Positions 1-7,922 of a stretch of 64,000 bases of DNA are shown here, one piece after another. The stretch lies in the NCBI GenBank assembly GCA_019359695.1, contig JAHHGV010000010.1:124001-188000 (forward strand). Direction: 5' to 3'. Below the pieces are notes generated by a model. That model was given only the letters and a program-made list of their open reading frames with translations, searched no databases and was not told the DNA's origin. The DNA comes from Brasilonema angustatum HA4187-MV1. GTDB lineage: Bacteria > Cyanobacteriota > Cyanobacteriia > Cyanobacteriales > Nostocaceae. Positions within the stretch are counted from its first letter, which is position 1, and every line of letters starts with the position of its first letter. Made by a program: the position numbers and the translations under genes.

Positions 1-446
1 TCTTTCCTCACCACAATTAACTATGATGCTCTTGAGGAGAGTATTGCTTATCAGGCAATCTAAGAGTTTCGTAAGGGGCGTAATCCAACTAACTTAGCTC
101 GGAATTAACAGAACACTATTATCACAACTTACGGTCATGATTTTGCTATAGCCAGCACAGAATTCACCCGTAATACTTCACCAAACAACTTAGGTCGGCA
201 AGCAACAGACTTGAGTGCGCACACAGCAAGGGTGGAAGATTGTGGCAGCACATGTCAGCATACGTGAAAAGCAATGATTGGAGGCAATCGGCACGCCGTC
301 TAATGCTTTTTGGTCTAGAGGTCTATTCTTCGGTCGAATTCCTCTGGGTTATCGGTTTCTACGGTGATAAGTTTGCACGCTTGAGTTTGGTTGATGATTC
401 AAGCTCATGTTCAGGTCATGCAGCGTACAGAAAAAGAATTTGGTAA
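1..446 (+). pseudogene. decayed coding remnant, unidentified
   Basis: Frame 1 reads as protein-like sequence (for example GHDFAIASTEFTRN followed by GRQATDLSAHTARVED) but is broken by in-frame stops at 61 and 115 and again after about 230. Protein-like sequence appears to continue past 240 with frame shifts and more stops. I do not recognise the family. Because the window begins inside it, the true 5' end is unseen. It could also be chance open sequence, so confidence is low. Between here and the gene at 818 I see only the palindromic repeat at 447-558 and AT-rich DNA. Confidence 0.25.
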
Positions 447-558
447 TACCAATTCTCCATGAAGATGCACTTAATATTTATTAGACGAACCGCCAAGACG
501 CCAAGAACACCAAGAATGAAAGAGTAAGTATTAAGTGCAAGTTTACAGAGAATTGGTA
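447..558. repeat. MITE-like palindromic repeat
   Basis: The ends are perfect 11-bp inverted repeats, TACCAATTCTC at 447-457 and GAGAATTGGTA at 548-558. A nested 10-bp pair follows: GCACTTAATA at 467-476 and TATTAAGTGC at 529-538. The loop carries a run of CCAAGA-type repeats (CGCCAAGACGCCAAGAAC) of a kind common between cyanobacterial genes. No coding capacity. Best read as a non-autonomous dispersed element. Confidence 0.6.
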
Positions 559-817
559 TAAGAATTCAGCACCAATGAGATCACAAATCAGAATTTATAA
601 GGAGTCTATGATTTTTGGTATATTCCTTTCATCAAATTTTCAACGGAATTTTTAACTCTTCTGACTCAGGAATTGCTGGCTCCTGAATTCTTACCAAATT
701 TCTCCTAATTTAATAAAATCTGTAATATTACCTTGCCGCGATTTTGTTGGTACACGAAGGCGTCTTCTCCCTCTACTCTCTCCACGTCTGTAGTCTCCCC
801 CTTTCCCTGGTTCCGCT

Positions 818-1759
818 ATGCTTCAAAAACTCCGACTCAACTTCAGTTCGTTGTTTGGCTTGTGCTTGTTGGTACTTTCTTTATGGGCAATTAGCCACGA
901 ACTACGTGAGTATCGTTACCAAGATGTTTTGAACTCTTTAGGAAAAATTCCTAAAAGGCACTTAAGTTTGTCAATTTTATTGTCAAACATAGGCTATCTA
1001 GTGATGGTCTCATATGATGCTCTAGGCTTTAGCTATATTGGTCGTTCTCTGGCTCTGCGAAAAATTGCTTTCACTGGGTTTATTAGCTCTGTACTCGGCA
1101 ACACCATAGGTTTTGCTTTGGTAACTGGCAGTGCTATCCGTTATCGTTATTATTCCAATTGGGGAGTATCACCACTGGCGATCGCCCAAGTTATTGCTTT
1201 TGCCAATTTTACTTTTTGGTTAGGAGTTTTTGCCGCATCTGGCGTAATATTTCTCTTCAACCCCTTGGAAATCCCCACCCAAATACATTTACCTTTTACA
1301 GACACACGTCCTCTGGGTGTTATTTTCCTATTAATAGTTATTTCTTATTTATTAGGAAGTATTTTTATTAAAACACCGTTAGTCATTCGTCGCCAAGAGT
1401 TTCGTTTTCCTTCTTTCAAGATAGCTTTTGCTCAAGTCGTCATTTCTAGCATTGACTGGATGATAGCTGCAGCAGTTCTTTATTTGCTGCTTCCTGCCAA
1501 TAGTGTATCTTTTCTGGACGTGTTGAGAACCTACTCACTCGCTATGTTTGCAGGTGTAGTAAGTAACGTCCCTGCTGGGTTAGGAGTGTTTGAGATTGTC
1601 ATCTTGTATTTTCTGTCTGCTAAAGTTTCTCCTGTAGTTGTTTTGGGTGCAACACTAGCTTACAGAGCAATTTACGACTTATTGGCTTTGCTAATAGCAA
1701 CAAGTTTACTGGGACTCTATGAAATTAAACACGGTACAAGAAATATAATTAACAAATAG
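818..1759 (+). CDS. MprF-like lysylphosphatidylglycerol synthase transmembrane domain protein (UPF0104)
   Basis: A 313-residue polytopic inner-membrane protein with about eight hydrophobic segments. The motif GVVSNVPAGLGVFEIVILYFL near residues 245-265 is characteristic of the membrane domain shared by MprF flippases and the UPF0104/COG0392 family. The C-terminal aminoacyl-transferase domain of full MprF is absent, so transport or flipping of a lipid is the family-level guess and the substrate is unknown. The start at 818 (ATGCTTCAAAAACTC) puts a positively charged N-terminus before the first membrane helix. An overlapping ORF at 744 is a frame shadow. It lies 32 bp upstream of lysC in the same direction and may be co-transcribed with it. 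Confidence 0.8.
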   Translation: MLQKLRLNFSSLFGLCLLVLSLWAISHELREYRYQDVLNSLGKIPKRHLSLSILLSNIGYLVMVSYDALGFSYIGRSLALRKIAFTGFISSVLGNTIGFALVTGSAIRYRYYSNWGVSPLAIAQVIAFANFTFWLGVFAASGVIFLFNPLEIPTQIHLPFTDTRPLGVIFLLIVISYLLGSIFIKTPLVIRRQEFRFPSFKIAFAQVVISSIDWMIAAAVLYLLLPANSVSFLDVLRTYSLAMFAGVVSNVPAGLGVFEIVILYFLSAKVSPVVVLGATLAYRAIYDLLALLIATSLLGLYEIKHGTRNIINK

Positions 1760-1791
1760 AATTCCTAGGGACAATTGACTACATAAAACTT

Positions 1792-3642
1792 ATGGCGCTC
1801 ATAGTTCAGAAATATGGTGGTACATCTGTCGGTTCAGTAGAGCGTATTCAAGCTGTTGCACAGCGCGTGTGCAAAACGGTTATTGCAGGACACTCTCTTG
1901 TTGTTGTGCTTTCCGCTATGGGAAAAACCACAGATGGACTCGTTAAGCTAGCATACGAAATCTCACAAAATCCCAACAGCCGGGAAATGGATATGTTGCT
2001 GTCCACAGGTGAGCAAATATCCATTGCTTTAGTCAGTATGGCTTTGCAAGAACTGGGACATCCAGCTATTTCTTTGACAGGAGCGCAAGTAGGAATTGTT
2101 ACTGAAGCCGACCATACCCGAGCGCGAATTTTACATATCGAAACACAACGCATCCAGCGACATCTTAATCAAAATAAAGTTGTTGTCGTAGCAGGCTTTC
2201 AGGGGATTACCAGAACAGAGGAATTGGAAATTACAACATTGGGACGTGGCGGTTCAGATACCTCAGCGGTGGCTTTGGCAGCTGCCTTACACGCAGATTT
2301 TTGTGAAATTTATACTGACGTACCAGGGATTTTAACAACAGACCCCCGTTTGGTTCCAGAAGCACAACTGATAGATCAAATCACCAGCAACGAAATGCTG
2401 GAACTCGCAAGCTTGGGGGCAAAAGTCTTGCATCCTCGTGCGGTGGAAATTGCCCGGAACTATGGCGTTCCTTTGGTGGTACGCTCTAGTTGGACAGATG
2501 AACCTGGAACTTGGGTGATTTCACCAGCGCCACGTCCGCGAGCACTTGTGAATTTGGAAATTGCTCGTTCCGTTGATGAAATTGAATTTGATACCAATCA
2601 AGCGAAAGTGTCGATGTTACGTGTTCCAGATAAACCAGGTGTAGCAGCGCGGTTATTTGGGGAGATAGCACGTCAGAATGTGGATGTGGATTTGATTATT
2701 CAATCAATTCACGAAGGTAATACGAATGACATTGCGTTTACCGTGATGGCACCAATATTAAAAAAGGCGGAAGCTGTAGCACAAGCGATCGCCCCTGTTC
2801 TGCGTTCTCAAAAGGCAACAGAAAATGAAGAAGCGGAAGTGATGGTACTGCCCAATATTGCTAAAGTTAGTATTGCAGGTGCGGGGATGATTGGGCGTCC
2901 TGGTGTGGCAGCGAAGATGTTTGCGACTCTTGCAGAAGCAGGTGTTAATATCCAGATGATTTCTACGAGTGAAGTGAAAGTGAGTTGCGTAATTGATAAT
3001 GCAGATTGCGATCGCGCCGTTGCTTCCCTTCGCACCGCCTTTGAAATTGAAGAAGACAAAGGAAATTTGACCCTCCCTCCCTCCCTCCCTCCCTCTCTCC
3101 CTCATTCCCTCTCTCCCTCTCTCCCTCATTCTCTCCCTCCCGTCAGAGGTGTCGCCCTGGATATGAAGCAAGCGCGTCTAGCTATTCGTCAAGTACAGGA
3201 TCGTCCAGGAACAGCTGCGAAGATATTTGGATTGTTGGCAGAACACAATATCAGCGTAGACATGATTATTCAGTCCCAGCGATGTCGTATGATGAATGGC
3301 ATTCCTACGCGGGATATTGCCTTCACTACTGCCAGAATAGATGCACAAGTAGCACAAAAAATGCTTCAACAATCAGCAGCAGAATATGGATGGGGTGAAG
3401 TCGTCCTGGATAATGATATTGCCAAAGTCAGTATTGTGGGAGCAGGCATGGTCGGACAACCAGGCATCGCGGCTACAATGTTTGAAGCACTATCCCAGCA
3501 CCAAATTAATATCCAAATGATTGCGACTTCGGAAATTAAGATTAGCTGTGTTGTCGCGCAAGAAGAAGGCGTGAAGGCGTTGCAAGTCATTCATACAGCC
3601 TTTGGGCTGGCGGGTAGTCAGAGTATTCAAGTGCCTGCTTGA
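1792..3642 (+). CDS. lysC: aspartate kinase with four ACT domains
   Basis: Catalyses phosphorylation of aspartate, the first step to lysine, threonine, methionine and diaminopimelate. The amino-acid kinase domain occupies roughly residues 1-245, with KYGGTSVGS at 7-15, the LSTGEQ segment near 70 and GRGGSDTSAVALA near 152. It is followed by two pairs of ACT domains (about 265-425 and 455-615), the arrangement known from cyanobacterial aspartate kinases and the site of allosteric feedback control. The ACT pairs contain the expected PG(V/I)AA and NIxMI(S/A)TSE motifs. The odd feature is a low-complexity LPPSLPPSLPHS insert at residues about 427-450, encoded by a CCCTCCCT/CTCCCTCT tract at 3071-3141. 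It falls exactly in the linker between the two ACT pairs, so the enzyme is probably still functional. Confidence 0.95.
   Translation: MALIVQKYGGTSVGSVERIQAVAQRVCKTVIAGHSLVVVLSAMGKTTDGLVKLAYEISQNPNSREMDMLLSTGEQISIALVSMALQELGHPAISLTGAQVGIVTEADHTRARILHIETQRIQRHLNQNKVVVVAGFQGITRTEELEITTLGRGGSDTSAVALAAALHADFCEIYTDVPGILTTDPRLVPEAQLIDQITSNEMLELASLGAKVLHPRAVEIARNYGVPLVVRSSWTDEPGTWVISPAPRPRALVNLEIARSVDEIEFDTNQAKVSMLRVPDKPGVAARLFGEIARQNVDVDLIIQSIHEGNTNDIAFTVMAPILKKAEAVAQAIAPVLRSQKATENEEAEVMVLPNIAKVSIAGAGMIGRPGVAAKMFATLAEAGVNIQMISTSEVKVSCVIDNADCDRAVASLRTAFEIEEDKGNLTLPPSLPPSLPHSLSPSLPHSLPPVRGVALDMKQARLAIRQVQDRPGTAAKIFGLLAEHNISVDMIIQSQRCRMMNGIPTRDIAFTTARIDAQVAQKMLQQSAAEYGWGEVVLDNDIAKVSIVGAGMVGQPGIAATMFEALSQHQINIQMIATSEIKISCVVAQEEGVKALQVIHTAFGLAGSQSIQVPA
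3071..3141 (+). repeat. in-frame C/T simple-sequence tract inside lysC
   Basis: About 70 bp made only of CCCTCCCT and CTCTCCCTCATT-type units. It is read in frame as an LPPS/LPHS low-complexity segment between the second and third ACT domains. The same type of tract is found between genes at 9748-9850. Slippage-type length change in multiples of three would be tolerated here. Confidence 0.75.
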
Positions 3643-3964
3643 TGGTTGGTTTTGAAACAGAGATTTTCTGTCTTACGAGACGCACTCGCGTTCGCAACCT
3701 CACCCTGCCCTATCGGGCATCCCTCTCCTTACTAAGGAGAGGGAAAGATTTTAGCGCAGCTAAAAGCGAGGGTGAGGTTTTGAGCGCTTCGGTGTGTACA
3801 CGGTAGCCTTAGCAAGGGGAGGGGTTATCTGTGGCAAATATTTTTTGAATCTGTAAGTATTAAAATTAAGACAATAAAGTTTAAGATGATCACCGAAGCA
3901 TCTTTGTTGTCAGACAAGAAAGATATTTTAGATAAATTAAAACATTGCTCCTTAAAAGCAGGTT
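3643..3964. other. intergenic region lysC to FHA gene, with a dispersed palindrome
   Basis: 322 bp without a gene. Its main content is an 84-bp palindromic repeat, 3696-3779, with ends AACCTCACCCT and AGGGTGAGGTT. Then comes a GTGTGTACACGGTAG segment near 3791 and AT-rich sequence up to the FHA gene. A closely related copy of the repeat is at 51677-51759. Confidence 0.6.
3696..3779. repeat. dispersed palindromic repeat, copy 1
   Basis: The ends AACCTCACCCT (3696-3706) and AGGGTGAGGTT (3769-3779) are perfect inverted repeats of 11 bp. Internal hairpins include CCCTCTCCTTAC..GGAGAGGG and TTTTAGC..GCTAAAA. A second copy, differing by a few bases and 1 bp shorter, is at 51677-51759. The two are too similar to be unrelated, and both sit in gene-free DNA. 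Confidence 0.75.
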
Positions 3965-4771
3965 ATGCCAAACCTCAGCACATCACACACAACAGGACAA
4001 AATTTAGAGCTTTTTCATCTCCAAAGTAACACCTCTTTTGAATTGCCACCAAATCTTCCGATTTTTCGGATTGGTAAGCCAAACGAGCAAATTACACCGG
4101 ACATCAATGTTTTAGCTTTGCCAAATGCCGATATTGTTTCTCGGCTTCATGCAGAAATTCAGGTAGAAGAAAATACTTATTATATTATTGATACGGGAAG
4201 CTCCAACGGCACATTTCTTAATAGTGTCAAACTAGAGCCAAAAAAGCGCTACCCCCTTAATTTAGGAGACAAGATAGACCTAGGTCAACAAGGAAATATA
4301 ACTTTCATTTTTCAACAGAAACAAAATTTTGCTTCGACTTCTTATTCCAGACTGACTCGTCAACCCACAGTTGTTCAGGCTCGGATAGTACAGCCTGAGA
4401 TGACTGAAAACAACAAACAACATCAAGTGGATCGTCCGAGTAAACTTGTCGGCTTAGTGCTGATGGTTTTAGGGATTTTGATCATATCTACAAACTCTCG
4501 AATTGGTTTATTTATAGGTATCCCTAGTATATTGTTATGTCTTGCAGGAGCTATCGTTTTAAGCCGACGCCATCTAAATCGTAAAATAGGATGGGTTTTG
4601 ATCGGGTTGGGAGTTGCAATCATGTTGTTCACAGGCAATCTTTTTGCATCAGTCAATCTTTTCGCTATCCTGGCATCATCTGCTTTATTATTCGCTGGAT
4701 ATCAATTGTTTAATACGGGCAAAGTCTTGAATTATAGTTTGCACTCTTTGAAGGGATTATTTAAGAGATAG
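3965..4771 (+). CDS. FHA-domain membrane protein
   Basis: 268 residues. The N-terminal forkhead-associated domain (about 15-120) shows the family's phosphothreonine-binding landmarks: FRIG at 34-37, SRLH at 59-62 and SSNGTFLN at 79-86. After a short linker four hydrophobic segments follow (about 160-265), so the FHA domain is probably cytoplasmic and tethered to the membrane. FHA domains read Ser/Thr kinase phosphorylation. No kinase gene is adjacent, so the partner is unknown. The start ATG at 3965 follows a short AAGCAGGTT stretch. Ends before a gene-free stretch leading to the CRISPR leader. Confidence 0.8.
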   Translation: MPNLSTSHTTGQNLELFHLQSNTSFELPPNLPIFRIGKPNEQITPDINVLALPNADIVSRLHAEIQVEENTYYIIDTGSSNGTFLNSVKLEPKKRYPLNLGDKIDLGQQGNITFIFQQKQNFASTSYSRLTRQPTVVQARIVQPEMTENNKQHQVDRPSKLVGLVLMVLGILIISTNSRIGLFIGIPSILLCLAGAIVLSRRHLNRKIGWVLIGLGVAIMLFTGNLFASVNLFAILASSALLFAGYQLFNTGKVLNYSLHSLKGLFKR

Positions 4772-5300
4772 TTAAGTAGCTCAACCTAATTAAACGTGAA
4801 ATGTCATTGCGTTAGCGTAGCGTGCCCGAAGGGCATACAAAACGCAGTGGAGCGTTCGCGCAGCGTGTCCCCTTGGGACTCAGCAATCGCAAGAATCGTA
4901 TTTGATGTTTTTTTATGTTGACCTACTTATTATGACGATCGCCAACACAATCCTCGTCAACGTGATCCGATTCAACAGCTAATGCTTCTGTGCCTCTAAG
5001 CGACTTGTATGGCTCTGTGCAGTTGATTGAAAAATGTTGAAACAAAACCACGTACTTTGTAAAAAACTTGACAATCATAAGTGATATACTCTATTTTTAA
5101 GACAGCGTGTTGAGTCCATCGACACACCTCGCCCGATCCTTGAAAACCGCATAACTTCGTTAAGGTGTGTCGATTGCTTACCCAGTAAGCTTTTCAGACG
5201 CTAAAATTTATTTATTGTGGAGAAAGTTTAATTACTTTTTAGGGGCGCGTCGATTGGGGTATCTAAAACCCTCTCCCAGTAAGGCTTCCAGAAGTGAACT
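4772..5300 (+). promoter_or_regulatory. intergenic DNA with dispersed repeat and CRISPR leader
   Basis: About 4801-4895 is a cyanobacterial short palindromic repeat (GCGTAGCGTGCCCGAAGGGCAT type). From about 5040 the sequence is AT-rich and behaves as the leader of the plus-strand array. It has a TTGACA at 5069-5074 with weak -10 candidates TCTATT (5091-5096) or TATTTT (5093-5098) at 16-18 bp. A perfect 12-bp inverted repeat follows, ATCGACACACCT (5118-5129) and AGGTGTGTCGAT (5163-5174), enclosing CCTTGAAAACCGCATAAC. A duplicated motif, CGATTG..CCCAGTAAG..CTT..CAGA, occurs near 5170-5200 and 5250-5295, just before repeat 1. Leader assignment rests on position and on the repeat orientation (3' end GGAAAC). 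Confidence 0.55.
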
Positions 5301-6943
5301 CTTTCCACTTACATCGCCCCTAACGGGGATGGAAACGCTACTATACCAGCCGCAGTTTCGATAGGATCAGCTTTAACTTTCCACTTACATCGCCCCTAAC
5401 GGGGATGGAAACGTTGTACTGACCTGAGGTTTGTTAGAAGCAATAACTTTCCACTTACATCGCCCCTAACGGGGATGGAAACGATATTTTTCTCTCCATT
5501 CAGAAAGTTTAGGAAACCTTTCCACTTACATCGCCCCTAACGGGGATGGAAACGGTTGGAGTTAGTGCTCCATTGAAGCCAGGAATATTCCTTTCCACTT
5601 ACATCGCCCCTAACGGGGATGGAAACTGGCGAAGGCACCAGGGTTTCTGTTCAAAAAAATGCTTTCCACTTACATCGCCCCTAACGGGGATGGAAACCTT
5701 CCCATTTTATAGAAAAAGATGGAATGCTAATAGCCTTTCCACTTACATCGCCCCTAACGGGGATGGAAACATGAACCGATAACTACGGAAACCAAGAGTC
5801 CAGCAAACTTTCCACTTACATCGCCCCTAACGGGGATGGAAACACAACTTGTAAGCCTCTATCTTGATCTCTATTATCAACTACTTTCCACTTACATCGC
5901 CCCTAACGGGGATGGAAACACATGTAGTCCCGTAAATTAGACCATAATGGTCAGCTTTCCACTTACATCGCCCCTAACGGGGATGGAAACCTTAAATTAA
6001 ATCAAAATCAAAACTACAACGGTCCGGGAACTTTCCACTTACATCGCCCCTAACGGGGATGGAAACTTTTTTACTATCTCTTTACCAAAAGCCAGGCTAC
6101 CAGCTCCTTTCCACTTACATCGCCCCTAACGGGGATGGAAACCATAGGTTGAGAAGGCGAAGCAGAAGTTGCGGAATCTTTCCACTTACATCGCCCCTAA
6201 CGGGGATGGAAACGAAGTTAGGGCTAGTGTTTAATGCTTGCAATGCCCTTTCCACTTACATCGCCCCTAACGGGGATGGAAACGAAGGAATAAGTGCAGC
6301 ATTTGATGCTAGGACTACCTTTCCACTTACATCGCCTCTAACGGGGATGGAAACGCATCATCATGTTCATACCTTGAGTAGGCATTGTCATGTCTTTCCA
6401 CTTACATCGCCCCTAACGGGGATGGAAACGTGACCAATTCCAGCACTCCTTCTTCAAAATGTTGACTTTCCACTTACATCGCCCCTAACGGGGATGGAAA
6501 CTTGTAAGAAAGGTTTTGCCGATCTCCACTTACTACCCTTTCCACTTACATCGCCCCTAACGGGGATGGAAACATCCGCAACGCTCCGATGCGATTTTCT
6601 CTAAAGTTTTCTTTCCACTTACATCGCCCCTAACGGGGATGGAAACGATTGAACTAGACCGGGAATGCGTATGTCTGTTTTTGGTCTTTCCACTTACATC
6701 GCCCCTAACGGGGATGGAAACTTTTCGTATCTTCCACCAGAGCAAACACTGCCGTACTGCTCAACTTTCCACTTACATCGCCCCTAACGGGGATGGAAAC
6801 TCTTGCTGGCATCGAGTCTCGTATACGTTTACCGCGGCTTTCCACTTACATCGCCCCTAACGGGGATGGAAACACTCCTTCCCTGACTTCTACGTTGATA
6901 TTCTGTGCTTTCCACTTACATCGCCCCTAACGGGGATGGAAAC
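5301..6943 (+). CRISPR. CRISPR array, 23 repeats and 22 spacers, no cas genes nearby
   Basis: A 36-bp repeat beginning CTTTCCACTTACATCGCC and ending ACGGGGATGGAAAC occurs 23 times, at 5301, 5377, 5447, 5518, 5591, 5662, 5735, 5808, 5884, 5955, 6031, 6107, 6178, 6248, 6319, 6394, 6466, 6538, 6611, 6686, 6765, 6838 and 6908. All copies read the same except the one at 6319, which has CCTCT in place of CCCCT. Spacers are 34-43 bp and all different. The core CCCC-TAA-CGGGG can form a small stem. The GGAAAC end suggests the 3' handle is on this strand, so transcription runs rightward from the leader. No cas gene lies in the window, so effectors must act in trans and the type cannot be assigned. No spacer has an obvious protospacer in this window by eye. 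Confidence 0.98.
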
Positions 6944-6998
6944 ATTACTAATGCCATATTGTGCTAACTTTGAAGCATCCAGAGTCACAAGCTTGGTT

Positions 6999-7721
6999 AT
7001 GGTTTCTCAACCCCTCGCAACAACTCCATCAGAAATTATTTACCCAGAAAGCGACGGCAAGCCAATGGCAGATAATACCAAGCAGTTCCGTTGGATTGTG
7101 CAGATTCAGCAAAATCTTGATTGGCTGTACGCTGATGATCCAAATGTCTTTGTGGCTGGGGACTTGTTATGGTATCCACTAAAAGGTCGAAATACGATTG
7201 TCACAGCACCAGACGTGATGGTAGTGCTTGGTAGAACAAAGGGCGATCGCACTTCATATAAACAATGGGAAGAAGACAACATTCCGCCGCAAGTCGTCTT
7301 TGAAATTCTCTCTCCCAGTAACAGTTCTACTGAGATGGACAAAAAGCTTTTATTTTACGATCGCTACGGAGTTCAAGAATATTACATCTACGATCCAGAC
7401 AAGAATATTTTGAGAGGCTGGTTGAAAGCAGACGATGGACTAGATGTGATTGGAGAAATAGCAAACTGGGTAAGTCCCCGCTTGGGTATCCGGTTTGACT
7501 CATCCGGCGAAGAGTTGCAAATCTATCGTCCCGATGGTAGCAAGTTTTTCTCTTATGCTGAAGTAAACGAGCAGCTAGAACAAGAAAAGCAACGCGCCGA
7601 ACAAGAAAAGCAACGCGCCGAACAAGCACAACAGGAATTGGAAAAAGAACGTCAGCGATCGCAAAACCTAGAGGATGTGTTGAAAAAGTATCGCGATCGC
7701 TTTGGCGATGTCATCGAGTAG
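6999..7721 (+). CDS. Uma2 family nuclease (DUF820) with C-terminal coiled coil
   Basis: 240 residues of the Uma2/DUF820 family, which has a PD-(D/E)XK nuclease-like fold and is greatly expanded in cyanobacteria; cellular role unproven. Visible motifs: TAPDVMVVLG (the PD segment), PQVVFEILSPSNS (the E-x-L segment) and YDRYGVQEYYIYDP. The last 45 residues are an EQEKQRAEQEKQRAEQAQQELEKE-type coiled coil. The open frame extends upstream to an ATG inside the last CRISPR repeat (6936), but that ATG is part of the repeat. The ATG at 6999 (MVSQPLATTP) gives a normal N-terminus, so I choose it. Only 55 bp separate the array from this start, so array read-through may contribute to its expression. Confidence 0.85.
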   Translation: MVSQPLATTPSEIIYPESDGKPMADNTKQFRWIVQIQQNLDWLYADDPNVFVAGDLLWYPLKGRNTIVTAPDVMVVLGRTKGDRTSYKQWEEDNIPPQVVFEILSPSNSSTEMDKKLLFYDRYGVQEYYIYDPDKNILRGWLKADDGLDVIGEIANWVSPRLGIRFDSSGEELQIYRPDGSKFFSYAEVNEQLEQEKQRAEQEKQRAEQAQQELEKERQRSQNLEDVLKKYRDRFGDVIE

Positions 7722-7784
7722 TTTTTTAGACTTTTTGTACGCGAAACCGTCTTCCTATTCCCTATTCCCTGTTCCCTAAGTGAG

Positions 7785-7906
7785 ATCTTGCACCATTCTC
7801 AATAACCGTAGGGTGGGCACTGCCCACAACGTAAAAATAAGGTTTTGAGCAAACTCTAGGCAGTGCCCACCTTACAAAAATTGCAATAACGCAACTGGTG
7901 CAAGAT
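7785..7906. repeat. MITE-like repeat with ATCTTGCACCA ends
   Basis: Perfect 11-bp terminal inverted repeats, ATCTTGCACCA (7785-7795) and TGGTGCAAGAT (7896-7906). A nested long pair lies inside: GGTGGGCACTGCC near 7812-7824 against GGCAGTGCCCACC at 7859-7871. Sits between the Uma2 and dacB 3' ends. The AGATCTTGCA end recurs in the element at 53021-53191. Confidence 0.7.
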
Positions 7907-7922
7907 GTAAGCTAAGTGATAT

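Noticed and set aside
2758-3171. Minus-strand frame with REGMRERGREGG low complexity inside lysC
   Set aside because: Antisense reading of the C/T tract; lysC coding is unmistakable.
5086-5091. TATACT as -10 of the CRISPR leader promoter
   Set aside because: Only 11 bp from the TTGACA at 5069; too close. Weaker boxes at 16-18 bp are favoured.
5546-6433. Plus-strand frames across the CRISPR array
   Set aside because: They only translate repeats and spacers; the repeated PLTSPLTGMET pattern is the repeat itself.
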